Shown piece after piece: positions 1 through 8,679 of a DNA stretch of 64,000 bases. Made by a program: the position numbers and the translations under genes. The notes beneath the pieces were generated by a model, which was not told where the DNA came from, did no database searches, and worked only from the letters and a program-made list of their open reading frames with translations. Every line of letters starts with the position of its first letter. The first letter of the stretch is position 1. This DNA comes from Verrucomicrobiia bacterium (GTDB lineage Bacteria > Verrucomicrobiota > Verrucomicrobiia > Limisphaerales > JADLHS01), in the NCBI GenBank assembly GCA_023953615.1, contig JAMLJH010000001.1, positions 409,360-473,359 on the forward strand, read 5' to 3'.

Positions 1-573
1 CCGCTGCGGTTCGCGTTGCAACATCCGGAAGCGCTGGGTTATTTGCGGGACTACGAAGCTCCATTGGCGAGGCTGATCGAAAACCGCCAACTCCGGTTCA
101 CCGATGGTCAACATGAAGTAGCGTGGCAATTGCAAATGGGCGACTTCCCTTCCCTGCTCGCCTCCCGGACGGCTCCCGCTCTCCCCTCACCGCACGCCAT
201 CATGTTCGATGCCTTTTCACCCGCGCACAATCCAGCGATGTGGACCCTGCCCCTGTTCACGAATTTATTCCAAGCGCTCGATCCGGAGCGGCCCTGCAAT
301 CTGACGACGTACTCCCGCAGCACCATGGTTCGCGTCACGCTGTTGCTGGCCGGATTTTTTGTGGGACGCGGCGGCGCGACGGGAATGAAGGAGGAAACAA
401 CGGTAGCGGCCAACACACTGGAATTGATTGACGCACCATTGGATCACCGCTGGTTGGAACGCGCGCGCCGTTCGGACTGTGCCGAACCATTATACGAGTC
501 CGCCTATTCGCGGACGGCGCTCTCGACTGAATCTTGGGAAAAACTTCAATTGCATCGCCAGTTCAATCCGTGA
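1..573 (+). CDS. mnmD: tRNA 5-methylaminomethyl-2-thiouridine methyltransferase, MnmD-like (3' part)
   Basis: The frame is open from the left edge, so the N-terminus with the SAM-binding glycine motif lies outside the window. What remains matches the second half of the stand-alone MnmC methyltransferase-like domain (PF05430): a DAFSPAHNP segment followed by MWTLPLFTNLF, then LTTYSRSTMVR, a GFFVGRG turn and a KEETTVAAN strand. In this family the enzyme makes mnm5(s2)U34 in the wobble position of tRNA from nm5(s2)U using SAM, in the cytoplasm. It is followed convergently by yraN. The annotation rests on motif order; no FAD oxidase domain (MnmC1) follows, which is why MnmD rather than MnmC is proposed. 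Confidence 0.75.
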   Translation, partial: PLRFALQHPEALGYLRDYEAPLARLIENRQLRFTDGQHEVAWQLQMGDFPSLLASRTAPALPSPHAIMFDAFSPAHNPAMWTLPLFTNLFQALDPERPCNLTTYSRSTMVRVTLLLAGFFVGRGGATGMKEETTVAANTLELIDAPLDHRWLERARRSDCAEPLYESAYSRTALSTESWEKLQLHRQFNP

Positions 574-638
574 ACAACCAAACCGAGCCGGTGACGGAGT
601 GGCTGGAAGTAATTTTCCCGCCTGACATTCTGCGGCCT

Positions 639-1070
639 TCAATACCGATAGGGTCGGCTTAACGAAAACACATTCGGCAGGTGCCGCACCTCGCGGACTT
701 CGCCGTCGGTCAACAACACTTCCACGATGTCGAAACGGATTTTGACCTCGGGCTGCTTCAGCAGTCGCAGATAGTCCAGCGCGGTTTGAGAAAGCCGGCG
801 GCGCTTGCCCGCGTCCACCGCGGCCGCCGGTCGAGTCCACTCTTCGGAAGAACGGGTTTTTACCTCAATAAACACGAGGCAATCACGGTCGCGAAAAATC
901 AGATCAATTTCCCCACGGTCCGAGCGGAAGTTGGCGGTGAGATATTTCAGGCCGAGCTTTTGCAGTTGTCGCTTCGCCGCCCGCTCGCCCAATTGACCGC
1001 GACGCAAGTGTTCGGGTGTCGCTTTGTCACCCGCACCCAACCAAGCCTGAATGCGTCGCAACCAGTTCAT
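639..1070 (-). CDS. yraN: YraN family protein (UPF0102), predicted nuclease-fold
   Basis: A 143-residue protein of the usual length for UPF0102. It shows the family pattern: an RRGQLGERAA start of the fold near residue 24, then LTANFRSDRGEIDLI and LVFIEVKTRS around residues 45-75. The E-ID-EVK set corresponds to the PD-(D/E)XK-like metal site seen in this endonuclease-like fold. The biological role of YraN is not established. It is the last gene of the leftward cluster that includes the GYF-domain proteins and converges on the mnmD-like gene. The function is inferred only from the fold family. Confidence 0.88.
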   Translation of the reverse strand: MNWLRRIQAWLGAGDKATPEHLRRGQLGERAAKRQLQKLGLKYLTANFRSDRGEIDLIFRDRDCLVFIEVKTRSSEEWTRPAAAVDAGKRRRLSQTALDYLRLLKQPEVKIRFDIVEVLLTDGEVREVRHLPNVFSLSRPYRY

Positions 1071-1134
1071 ACATCAAGCGCCTGCGAACCCGCGATTACC
1101 GATCATCCATGACACCCGTAAAGCCGTGGTATGT

Positions 1135-1536
1135 TCAATGAATCACCGGCGGTTTGCGAATGGCTTTCTCCCGCTGACGGGCGGCACGGAGAATAGACAG
1201 GCTGGTCAGCAAAGCCCAAATCCAGCTAAACGCAAAAACGCCAATGCCGAACAGTGTGCCGCGCATGCCTTGCCACAGACTTTCCAGAAAATCCAGTGGG
1301 TCGCCCGAGGGGTGCATCAGTTCCGACCAATGCCGCACCCCCCAGGCGAGAAAACGGCTGCCGAACCACAGAGTCAAAACGAAGCCGATTCCCGCCAGCA
1401 AACTTTGCGCGTAACCAATCCTGCGTCCGGCCAGCAACGAGCCGCTGCCGGGAAACGCGCAATTACCGGTGCAGCAAGCCCAGGCATCGGCTGCCGTGAG
1501 GTTTCGGCCATCGCCCAGGCGTAGGTTAAATTTCAT
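1135..1536 (-). CDS. small two-to-three-helix membrane protein, unknown
   Basis: A 133-residue protein with hydrophobic stretches near residues 45-65 and 95-115 and a Cys pair (ACCTGNC) near residue 20. The segment PGSGSLLAGRRIGYAQ resembles the loop before the first helix of small TM2-like membrane proteins, but I do not recognise a named family. A GAGG sequence lies about 9 bases before the ATG. It begins 10 bases after the DUF2752 gene and probably belongs to the same operon as the two GYF-domain proteins upstream. No function is assigned. Confidence 0.65.
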   Translation of the reverse strand: MKFNLRLGDGRNLTAADAWACCTGNCAFPGSGSLLAGRRIGYAQSLLAGIGFVLTLWFGSRFLAWGVRHWSELMHPSGDPLDFLESLWQGMRGTLFGIGVFAFSWIWALLTSLSILRAARQREKAIRKPPVIH

Positions 1537-1546
1537 GATTCCAACC

Positions 1547-1987
1547 TCAAGGCCGCAACCAGTCGCAGCCCGGCAGATTCCGCGCGATGGCGAAGCCGAT
1601 CACCAAGCCACAAAGCGCCCACGGCCAGAGGTGGTGCGCAAAGAACCGGGGAAGACGAATCCCCAGCAGTGACTGGAGCAGAGAACCGCATCCGACCCAC
1701 GCGCCCAGCGGCAACAGGCATACGAACAGCGCATTGCTCTGCAACGCCAGGTTCAAGTGACCGTGCAACAACTGGTGCAATGCGCGCTGGCCTCCGCAGC
1801 CCGGGCAGTCCAACCCGCTGAGGGTGTGGAAAAGACAGCGCGGGAAAAATGAATGTTCACTCGGATCAAAGCGGGCGAAGAGATATAAAACCACCAGCGC
1901 CGCGCCAGCCACCAAACCAAAGCCGAGCAACTTCCAGCCCGGTTGACGTAGTGGAGTGGCGAAGGCCGTTGAGTGAGACATTCGCAT
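1547..1987 (-). CDS. DUF2752 family membrane protein
   Basis: The core motif of DUF2752 is present: FHTLSGLDCPGCGGQRALHQLLHG, here with a CPGCGG turn, followed by hydrophobic helices. A first helix near residues 20-40 precedes it. The start at 1987 (ATG CGA ATG) is preferred because the longer open frame would run into the upstream gene, which stops at 1992; the ATG at 1981 is an alternative. DUF2752 proteins are uncharacterised inner-membrane proteins, often beside TM2 or GYF-type membrane proteins, as here. It is the third gene of a tightly packed leftward group. Confidence 0.82.
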   Translation of the reverse strand: MRMSHSTAFATPLRQPGWKLLGFGLVAGAALVVLYLFARFDPSEHSFFPRCLFHTLSGLDCPGCGGQRALHQLLHGHLNLALQSNALFVCLLPLGAWVGCGSLLQSLLGIRLPRFFAHHLWPWALCGLVIGFAIARNLPGCDWLRP

Positions 1988-1991
1988 TGAT

Positions 1992-2450
1992 TCAATTCCC
2001 GCTGGCCGCCCGCATCGCCATAAACTGAACCACACCGCCAATGACATTGGTCAGAATGCCGACGATGAATCCGATCCAACACCACATCCGGGCTTTGTTC
2101 GAAGCGTCTTGCGCGCCAGCGAAATCGCCCACGTTCAGTTTCGTCCGCACCTGCGCCGCGTAAACGATGGCCACAACCCCGAAGGGAATACAGCAACACA
2201 GCGTGATCACGATGGATTGCCAAAGGTAATTGGGCACATTCTGGGCAACCGTCTGGGTCGGCGTGGTGGGCAATGGCGGAAGTCCGGCGCCGGACAACTC
2301 TGAAAGTTCAGCAACGGTCTTCCATTCCGTCTCGTCTTCGCGGCGGACTTTGGATTGGTGATTCGCCCGGCCTTCGGCGATCCATTGTTGCAGTTGCGCC
2401 AGCGAAACCGGCCCGTATTCCTTGCCATCGGCACCAATGATTTTATACAT
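1992..2450 (-). CDS. GYF_2 domain + CD225/dispanin-like membrane protein
   Basis: About 152 residues. The N-terminal 50 residues form a GYF_2-type domain beginning MYKIIGADGKEYGPV and containing a WIAEGR segment. After a Pro-rich linker, two hydrophobic segments follow with the CD225-like pattern CCCIPFGVVAIVYAAQV, then a polar loop (GDFAGAQDASNKAR) and a second helix. In CD225 proteins this pattern places two membrane segments around a short cytoplasmic loop. The ATG at 2450 is chosen because it aligns exactly with the start of the paralogous gene upstream. The first 14 residues are identical to that neighbour, so the domain was duplicated locally. A role in recruiting Pro-rich partners to the membrane is inferred from GYF biology and is untested. 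Confidence 0.85.
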   Translation of the reverse strand: MYKIIGADGKEYGPVSLAQLQQWIAEGRANHQSKVRREDETEWKTVAELSELSGAGLPPLPTTPTQTVAQNVPNYLWQSIVITLCCCIPFGVVAIVYAAQVRTKLNVGDFAGAQDASNKARMWCWIGFIVGILTNVIGGVVQFMAMRAASGN

Positions 2451-2476
2451 GATTTTTTGTGTTGCGTGTTTCGGCG

Positions 2477-2923
2477 TCAGAACCATTCCTTCCGACTCTC
2501 GACGTAGGTTCGGACAAATTCCTCATCCGATTTGGTGAGATAGATAATGCCTTCGATCAACCCGATCAATCCAATTGCGGGCGCGGCAAAGCCACAGGTT
2601 AAAACCGACGCCAGCAGCATGATCAATCCCGCGCCAGTGTAACCGAGGATGAATTTGTGAATGCCCAACGCGCCGATCAGGATGCCGCAAATTCCGGCGG
2701 GAATTTTGGTGCTGGCGCGCTCATTATACACCGGTGGGGGCAGCGGGGGCGTATCGAAGCCCAGGTTCAATTCGGCATACGTCACGAAAGGCCGCCAGTC
2801 GCCACCGGCCTCGGGCCGCACCAGCGTCCGCAAATTGATGCGCCCCTGGCGCTGCCATTCGCGCAATTGCTCCCGGGTCGCTGGCCCGTATTCTTTTCCG
2901 TCGGCTCCGATGATTTTATACAT
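2477..2923 (-). CDS. GYF_2 domain + TM2 domain membrane protein
   Basis: 148 residues. An N-terminal GYF_2 domain (MYKIIGADGKEYGPATREQL) is joined by a Pro-rich linker (PPLPPPVY) to a C-terminal TM2 domain. The TM2 part shows the typical first helix ending in GALGIHKFILGYTGAG and a second helix with GLIGLIEGIIYL followed by a charged tail. TM2 domains are two-helix membrane hairpins of unknown function. It is the first gene of a leftward set of two GYF proteins, DUF2752 and a small membrane protein, with only 26 bases to the next start. Confidence 0.87.
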   Translation of the reverse strand: MYKIIGADGKEYGPATREQLREWQRQGRINLRTLVRPEAGGDWRPFVTYAELNLGFDTPPLPPPVYNERASTKIPAGICGILIGALGIHKFILGYTGAGLIMLLASVLTCGFAAPAIGLIGLIEGIIYLTKSDEEFVRTYVESRKEWF

Positions 2924-3002
2924 GGCAAACTGGAAGTTAAATCGTCGTCGTGGCCTTCATCCGTAATCGTTGAAGCGCTTTTAAGCAAGCGCGGAAAATA
3001 GT

Positions 3003-4109
3003 TTATTGACTCCGCAGTTGTTCCAGCTTCGCCCAGGCGCGACCGTCATGGATGAGGGCTTCGGTCAGCTCCCAACCGTCGCTGATCGAACGCGCGCGCC
3101 CCGCCACGAACAACGCCGCGCCAGCGTTCAGTTTCACCGCGTCGGCGCGCGGGCCACGGTCCTGACCGCGCAGAATCTGGCGAATGATCTCCGCGTTCGC
3201 GTCCCGATCGCCACCGCTCAAGTCCGTGAACGCGACGGGTTGCAGCGGGAATTGCGCCGGGTCCAGTTGCGACGTGGTGAAGGCGCGTTCCTGGTAAAAT
3301 TCCGCCACCGTGCTCAACCCCAACGTGGAAATTTCATCCAAACTTCGCACGCCAAATTCGGGGTCGTCCGTTGGTGCGGTTGGATCGGGCACGGCTCCCG
3401 AAACCACCATTGCCCGACGCAATCCCAGTAATTGCAACGCGCGGGCCAGCGGCGCGCAAAGTTCCGGTTTGGGCACGCCGAGCAGTTGCGCCGTGGGCCG
3501 CGCGGGATTCAACAGCGGTCCGAGAAAGTTGAAGATCGTGCGTTGTCCCTGGGCCGCGCACAGCTTGCGGATGGGGATGATGTGTTTGAAGTCCGGGTGA
3601 TAATGGGGCGCGAAGAGAAATGCGAACCCGTGATCGCGCAACGCCGCCGCCGCTTCCGTGGGAGACAAATCAATGCGGATGCCGAGTGACTCGAGCACGT
3701 CGGCGCTGCCGGTTTTCGAAGTGACCGCGCGATTGCCATGTTTGGCGACCGTTACTCCCGCCGCCGCGCACACAATGGCCACCGTGGTGGAAATGTTGAA
3801 CGTGCCCAGGTGGTCGCCACCCGTGCCGCACACATCGAGAATTTCCCGGGCGCGGGTTTCGGCATCCAGCGGCACGGGCACGGAGCGATTCAACAGTTCC
3901 GTGGCAAACGCGGCGATCTCCGCCAGTGTTTCCCCTTTGCGCGCCAGAGCGGTCAGGAATTCCGCCTTGGTCGCCACCGCCACCGTTTCGGTCATCAGTT
4001 CCGTCAAGGCCCCGGCGATCTGCGCAGCCTCCAAGTCTTCCGCGCGATTCAATTGTTGCGTCAGTTGGTCGAGCACGCCGCCAGCATAAACAGGCGGCGC
4101 GATGAACAA
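3003..4109 (-). CDS. trpD: anthranilate phosphoribosyltransferase
   Basis: Second step of tryptophan biosynthesis: anthranilate plus PRPP gives phosphoribosyl-anthranilate. Family motifs are clear: CGTGGD (about residues 94-99) for PRPP, NIST at 105-108, KHGNR at 123-127 and SKTGSADVLE just after. The 368-residue frame is slightly longer than usual; the first residues (MFIAPPVYAGG) do not belong to the fold, and a GTG at 4076 giving VLDQLTQQL may be the real start. No other trp genes are next to it, so it is a scattered biosynthetic gene. It is divergent from the efflux operon that starts at 4225. Confidence 0.95.
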   Translation of the reverse strand: MFIAPPVYAGGVLDQLTQQLNRAEDLEAAQIAGALTELMTETVAVATKAEFLTALARKGETLAEIAAFATELLNRSVPVPLDAETRAREILDVCGTGGDHLGTFNISTTVAIVCAAAGVTVAKHGNRAVTSKTGSADVLESLGIRIDLSPTEAAAALRDHGFAFLFAPHYHPDFKHIIPIRKLCAAQGQRTIFNFLGPLLNPARPTAQLLGVPKPELCAPLARALQLLGLRRAMVVSGAVPDPTAPTDDPEFGVRSLDEISTLGLSTVAEFYQERAFTTSQLDPAQFPLQPVAFTDLSGGDRDANAEIIRQILRGQDRGPRADAVKLNAGAALFVAGRARSISDGWELTEALIHDGRAWAKLEQLRSQ

Positions 4110-4180
4110 AGCGGAAAGTGTTCATTCGCGTCCGTTGCCGTCACGAGCGGAACGGGCCTTTCATGTTTTTAGAAGTTATT

Positions 4181-4210
4181 TTGACGATTCATACTTTTTC
4201 TGCGTCTAAT
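4181..4210 (+). promoter_or_regulatory. sigma-70-like promoter of the efflux operon
   Basis: TTGACG (4181-4186) and TCTAAT (4205-4210) are separated by 18 bases, and each matches the consensus at five of six positions. Predicted initiation around 4217 would leave under ten bases before the ATG at 4225, and no clear ribosome binding site is visible. Either the transcript is nearly leaderless, the true start codon is further downstream, or the promoter match is fortuitous. Confidence 0.4.
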
Positions 4211-4224
4211 GCGCATCTGGAATT

Positions 4225-5535
4225 ATGGGTAAGCGTAAAAACTCGGGTCTTTTCAAGTGGGTGGTCATCCTCGCGCTACTGGTCGGTGGCGGGGTGGCCG
4301 TGAAGTGGTTACTCAAGGAGAAGGGCACGACGAAACCGGAATTTTCGGTCGTCAAGGCGGCGCGCACCAACATCATCCAAACCGTCACCGCGACGGGGGC
4401 GTTGCAGCCGGTGGTCAACGTCGAGGTGGGCAGCCAGATTTCCGGAATCATTCAAACGCTCTATGTGGATTTCAATTCCGAGGTGAAATCCAACCAGGTC
4501 ATCGCGCAACTGGACCCATCCACTTACCAGGCTAACGTGAGTTCGGCGGAAGGCGATCTGGCCAACACGGAAGCCTCGTTGGAACTGGCGCAGGTGAACG
4601 CGAAGCGCGCCCGCGATTTGTTCCAGGACAAGTTAATCTCCTCGTCCGACTTCGATCAAAGCGTCGCCACGCTGCATCAAGCTGAGGCACAGGTCAAAAT
4701 CAAGCGTGCGGCATTGGAGCGGGCCAAGGTGGATTTGGGTCGTTGCACCATTTACGCGCCCGTGGACGGAATTGTGATTGATCGCAAGGTGGATGTGGGG
4801 CAAACGGTGGCGGCAAGTCTGAGCGCGCCCGTGCTGTTCCAAATTGCGAATGACCTGACCAAAATGCAGATCAACGCGTCGGTGGCCGAAGCCGACGTTG
4901 GCGCCGTGCAATCCGGTCAGGACGTGGAATTCAGCGTGGATGCGTTTCCGTATCGAAAATTCCGCGGCACGGTGACGCAGGTGCGCAACTCCCCCATCAC
5001 GGTTCAAAATGTGGTGACTTACGACACCATCATCGCCGTCAACAATGACGATCTAAAACTGAAACCGGGCATGACCGCGAACGTTGACATCATCGTCGCG
5101 CAACGCAAACAAGTCCTTGCCGTTCCCAACGCCGCGTTGCGGTTTCGTCCTCCGGAAAATCTCGCGTTGAACGCGGGCGGCAATGCGGGTAATGCGGCGG
5201 CCCAGCGCCCGGCGGCGGGCCGTTCGGGCGGGCGCACTGGCGGCGCGGAAGGACGCGGCGGCGCCGCCGGCACCGACCCCCGCGCCAACTCTGCACACGA
5301 TGAAGCCACCCGTCCGCCTCGCACGATGTACACGCTGACAGTCAGCCCGGACAAAGCCACCGAGGCCGACCTCAAGCGGGTCTCGGTCCGGCTGGGCATC
5401 AGCGATGGATTCTGGACGGAAGTGACGGAGGGATTATCCGATGGCGAATTGCTCGTCTCCAGCATGACGACCGGCACAACTTCCGCCAATCCGGTGAACA
5501 ATCCTTTCAGCGGTCGCGGTTTCCCGCGCCGGTAA
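4225..5535 (+). CDS. macA: MacA-like periplasmic adaptor of an ABC efflux pump
   Basis: 436 residues: a short cytoplasmic start, one membrane helix (about 12-30), then the barrel-sandwich, coiled-coil hairpin and beta-barrel of the HlyD/RND adaptor family. Diagnostic segments are VNVEVGSQISGIIQ, a long alpha-helical stretch with NTEASLELAQVNAKRA, and IYAPVDGIVIDRKVDVGQTV. A Gly/Ala/Arg-rich, probably disordered insertion sits around residues 315-370 between the barrel and membrane-proximal domains; it is unusual for MacA. The protein should link the MacB-type permease to the TolC-like channel encoded downstream. The ATPase gene starts 4 bases after its stop. Confidence 0.9.
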   Translation: MGKRKNSGLFKWVVILALLVGGGVAVKWLLKEKGTTKPEFSVVKAARTNIIQTVTATGALQPVVNVEVGSQISGIIQTLYVDFNSEVKSNQVIAQLDPSTYQANVSSAEGDLANTEASLELAQVNAKRARDLFQDKLISSSDFDQSVATLHQAEAQVKIKRAALERAKVDLGRCTIYAPVDGIVIDRKVDVGQTVAASLSAPVLFQIANDLTKMQINASVAEADVGAVQSGQDVEFSVDAFPYRKFRGTVTQVRNSPITVQNVVTYDTIIAVNNDDLKLKPGMTANVDIIVAQRKQVLAVPNAALRFRPPENLALNAGGNAGNAAAQRPAAGRSGGRTGGAEGRGGAAGTDPRANSAHDEATRPPRTMYTLTVSPDKATEADLKRVSVRLGISDGFWTEVTEGLSDGELLVSSMTTGTTSANPVNNPFSGRGFPRR

Positions 5536-5539
5536 CGCC

Positions 5540-6298
5540 ATGGCTCCCGTCATTCAATTGGAGGACGTTCAAAAGACTTATCAGTCGGGCGAAGTGGAAG
5601 TGCGCGCCGTGCGCGGCGTCAACTTGTCCGTCTATCCCGGCGAATTCGTGGCCATCATGGGCGCGAGCGGCTCCGGCAAATCCACGCTGATGAATCTGCT
5701 CGGCTGTCTGGATCGCCCGACGGCGGGGCGTTACAGATTGGATGGTGTGGATGTCTCGCATCTGGATCGCGATGAATTGGCGGACATTCGCAATCAAAAA
5801 CTCGGCTTCGTGTTTCAGGGTTTCAATCTGTTGGCGCGTACGGCGGCCGTGGAAAACGTGGAGCTGCCCATGTTATATCAGCACGGCAGGATTTCCAATC
5901 GCGAGCGGCGCGAACGCGCCATGCACGCGCTGGGAATCGTTGGCCTGGCGGAACGGGCGGACCATCATCCGAGCCAGTTGTCCGGTGGCCAGCAACAGCG
6001 GGTCGCCATCGCGCGATCCCTCATCAATCGCCCGGCTTTGTTGCTGGCGGATGAGCCAACCGGAAATCTCGACACGCAAACCAGCATCGAGATCATGGGC
6101 ATCTTTCAGAACTTGAACGCGCAAGGCATCACCATTTTGATGGTGACCCACGAACTGGATATCGCGCAATACACCAAACGCACGGTGGTGCTGCGCGACG
6201 GGCTGATCGTGAGCGATACTCCGGTGACCAACCGGTTGATCGCCACCGAAGAATTGGCCCGGCTAAAAACAGAACAACAAGCCGTGCAGTTGGATTAA
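5540..6298 (+). CDS. macB: MacB/LolD-type ABC transporter ATPase
   Basis: 252 residues with all functional motifs: Walker [10 protein letters not shown] (41-49), Q-loop VFQGFNLL near 91, signature LSGGQQQR (147-154), Walker [13 protein letters not shown] (167-178) and the H-switch in VTHELD. The type is the MacB/LolD subfamily that powers mechanotransmission rather than substrate passage through the membrane. In E. coli MacB, ATPase and permease are fused; here they are separate genes, as is common in other phyla. It follows the adaptor gene directly and precedes the permease by 62 bases. Confidence 0.93.
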   Translation: MAPVIQLEDVQKTYQSGEVEVRAVRGVNLSVYPGEFVAIMGASGSGKSTLMNLLGCLDRPTAGRYRLDGVDVSHLDRDELADIRNQKLGFVFQGFNLLARTAAVENVELPMLYQHGRISNRERRERAMHALGIVGLAERADHHPSQLSGGQQQRVAIARSLINRPALLLADEPTGNLDTQTSIEIMGIFQNLNAQGITILMVTHELDIAQYTKRTVVLRDGLIVSDTPVTNRLIATEELARLKTEQQAVQLD

Positions 6299-6360
6299 TC
6301 CCCGAACGCTTCCATGAAACGCCACCGCCACCAGTCACCTCCGAACCCCGGTCCGCAGCC

Positions 6361-7623
6361 ATGACGCGCATCCTGGCCACTTTCCGGCTCGCCTTGCGCG
6401 CGCTGCGCCGCAACAAACTGCGCACGGTGTTGACCATGCTCGGCATCATCATCGGGGTGGGTTCAGTCATTGCCGCCGTCAGCATCACCACCGGCGCGAC
6501 CAAACAAGTGGAAGACCGCGTGGCCAGCCTCGGCCAGAATGTGGTGACGGTCTTTTCGGGAAATTTCACGACCGGCGGCGTACGCGGCGGTTGGGGTGGC
6601 GCGCCGACCTTGACCGTGGAAGACGCCGAGACGATTCGCAACCACATCGCCAACGTGGCGGGCGTCAGTCCCGAAGTGCGCGACCGCAGTCAGGTGCTGG
6701 CCAACGGACAGAATTGGAATACGCAAGTCCTGGGTGAAGGGCCGGATTATCCGCAGATTCGCAGTTGGAAAATCCAGGATGGCGCCATGTTCACGGATCA
6801 GGACGTGCGCGCGCTTGGCAAGGTGGCGGTGATCGGCAAAACCATCGTGGACCAACTGTTTCCCGGCGAAAATCCGGTAGGCGAAACCATTCGCATCCGC
6901 GACATCCCCTTCAAAATCGTCGGCGTGCTGGAAGCCAAAGGATTTAATTTGTTCGGCCAGGACCAGGACGACGTCGTGATTGTTCCGTACAGCAGTCACA
7001 TGCGCCGCATTTCCAAACGGACGTTTGTCAATTCCATCCTGGTGCAAGCCGCGACGACCGCCAGTATCACGCGGGTGCAGGACGACATCACCAACCTGCT
7101 GGCCGAGCGGCGCAAAAATCGCGAGCCTGATTTCACCGTGCGCACGCAGTTGGAACTGGCGGAAATGGCCACGTCCACGTCCAAGACCATGTCCGTGCTT
7201 CTCGGGGCGATTGCCAGCGTGTCGCTGATCGTGGGCGGGATCGGCATCATGAACATCATGCTGGTCAGCGTCACCGAACGAACGCGCGAAATCGGCATCC
7301 GCATGGCGGTGGGCGCGCACGGACGCGATATCCTCACGCAATTTTTGACGGAAGCCATCGTGCTCAGTTCCGTGGGCGGATTGCTTGGAATTTCGCTGGG
7401 GCTGGGAGCGCCGCAGTTGGTGCGCTTCCTGGCCGAGTTGTTCGCGCAATTAAAAATTTCCAGCGAAGCCTTGGCCACCGTTTCCAGTTGGCCAACCTAC
7501 ACGCCCATCGCCACCGTGGTCATTGCGTTCATCTCGAGTGCGGTGGTCGGCGTGGTCAGCGGCTTCTATCCAGCCTGGAAAGCGGCGAAACTTGATCCCA
7601 TTGAGGCACTGCGGTACGAATGA
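6361..7623 (+). CDS. MacB-type FtsX-like ABC permease
   Basis: 420 residues with the MacB permease architecture: a first helix (LTMLGIIIGVGSVIAAVSI), a large periplasmic MacB_PCD domain (about 45-250), then three C-terminal helices of the FtsX domain. The segment GGIGIMNIMLVSVTERTREIGIRMAVGA is diagnostic, as is the end KAAKLDPIEALRYE. It partners the ATPase and adaptor upstream to form a tripartite exporter. Its stop overlaps the start of the sua5 gene by four bases (ATGA), indicating co-translation. Confidence 0.93.
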   Translation: MTRILATFRLALRALRRNKLRTVLTMLGIIIGVGSVIAAVSITTGATKQVEDRVASLGQNVVTVFSGNFTTGGVRGGWGGAPTLTVEDAETIRNHIANVAGVSPEVRDRSQVLANGQNWNTQVLGEGPDYPQIRSWKIQDGAMFTDQDVRALGKVAVIGKTIVDQLFPGENPVGETIRIRDIPFKIVGVLEAKGFNLFGQDQDDVVIVPYSSHMRRISKRTFVNSILVQAATTASITRVQDDITNLLAERRKNREPDFTVRTQLELAEMATSTSKTMSVLLGAIASVSLIVGGIGIMNIMLVSVTERTREIGIRMAVGAHGRDILTQFLTEAIVLSSVGGLLGISLGLGAPQLVRFLAELFAQLKISSEALATVSSWPTYTPIATVVIAFISSAVVGVVSGFYPAWKAAKLDPIEALRYE

Positions 7624-8645
7624 GGACAGAGCTGCTTCCGACTCACACCCTGGCCTTGTTCGACGCGGCGGTTCAGCGCGCCGCCGAATTGCTTCGTGGC
7701 GGCGCCGTGGTGGCGCTGCCCACGGAAACGGTGTACGGCCTGGCTGCCAACGCCTTCGATGCCACGGCGGTGAAAAAAATCTATCAGTTGAAAAATCGTC
7801 CGCCGCGCAACCCAATCATCGTGCATGTCGCCAGCCTGGAACTGGCGCAACAGTGCGTCGCCGAGTGGCCGGATTGCGCCGCCCAACTGGCGCGACAGTT
7901 CTGGCCCGGTCCGCTGACGCTTGTGCTGCCGCGCGCCGCGCGGATTCCCGACATCGTCACCGCCGGCGGCCCCACCGTGGGCGTGCGCTGGCCCAGTCAC
8001 CCGTTGATGCAGGCAGTCATCAGCGCCTGCAACTTTCCGCTCGCGGCTCCGAGCGCCAATCTTTCCAATTGCATTTCTCCAACCACGGCGGAACACGTCC
8101 GCAAACAATTCGACGGGCAAATCCCGCTCCTCGTGGATGGTGGAGCCGCCGAAGTGGGAATTGAAAGCACCGTGATTGATTTAACCACGTCTCCGTTTCG
8201 GGTCTTGCGCCCCGGCATGATCTCTGACGCAACCTTGCGGGACGCGTTGCCGCCAACCCAGATGACCGCCACCACGACCTCCGGCGCGAAGCCGGAAGCT
8301 GGCGCGCTGCGCAGTCCGGGACAATTACGCAAACATTACGCGCCCAAAGCCACCTTGCTCGTGCGTTCCTGGCGCAACCCGGCCGATCTGCGGCAACAAC
8401 TCAGTGCGCTGCCATTTGCGCGAAATCAAATCCAGATCGTCGCGCACACCCGCATCCCTGCCGATGCCGGACTGGCCGGAGTCAGCGTGATTCCCTTGGA
8501 TGCGGCAGCGTTTGCGCGCGCCATTTACGCGGAGTTGCATCGCAGTGACGACGCGGGAGTGGCGGCGATTATTATCGAAGCTTTACCCGATGGACCTGAA
8601 TGGCGCGGCATTGCGGATCGTCTGAATCGTGCCGCCGCAGATTGA
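7620..8645 (+). CDS. tsaC: L-threonylcarbamoyladenylate synthase (Sua5/YrdC/TsaC)
   Basis: Makes threonylcarbamoyl-AMP from threonine, bicarbonate and ATP for the t6A37 modification of ANN-decoding tRNAs. The YrdC domain (about 15-205) shows GGAVVALPTETVYGLAANA, the basic KNRPPRNPIIVHV strand, PGPLTLVL, and SPLAAPSAN-like and GIESTVID segments. After a linker, the Sua5 C-terminal domain begins with SPGQLRKHYAPK and ends near residue 335. So this is the long Sua5 form rather than the short TsaC. It lies inside the efflux operon, overlapping the permease stop by four bases; the tolC gene begins 34 bases after its stop. Confidence 0.93.
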   Translation: MRTELLPTHTLALFDAAVQRAAELLRGGAVVALPTETVYGLAANAFDATAVKKIYQLKNRPPRNPIIVHVASLELAQQCVAEWPDCAAQLARQFWPGPLTLVLPRAARIPDIVTAGGPTVGVRWPSHPLMQAVISACNFPLAAPSANLSNCISPTTAEHVRKQFDGQIPLLVDGGAAEVGIESTVIDLTTSPFRVLRPGMISDATLRDALPPTQMTATTTSGAKPEAGALRSPGQLRKHYAPKATLLVRSWRNPADLRQQLSALPFARNQIQIVAHTRIPADAGLAGVSVIPLDAAAFARAIYAELHRSDDAGVAAIIIEALPDGPEWRGIADRLNRAAAD

Positions 8646-8679
8646 CGGAATGACCCAACTCACTCACACTGAATTGACC

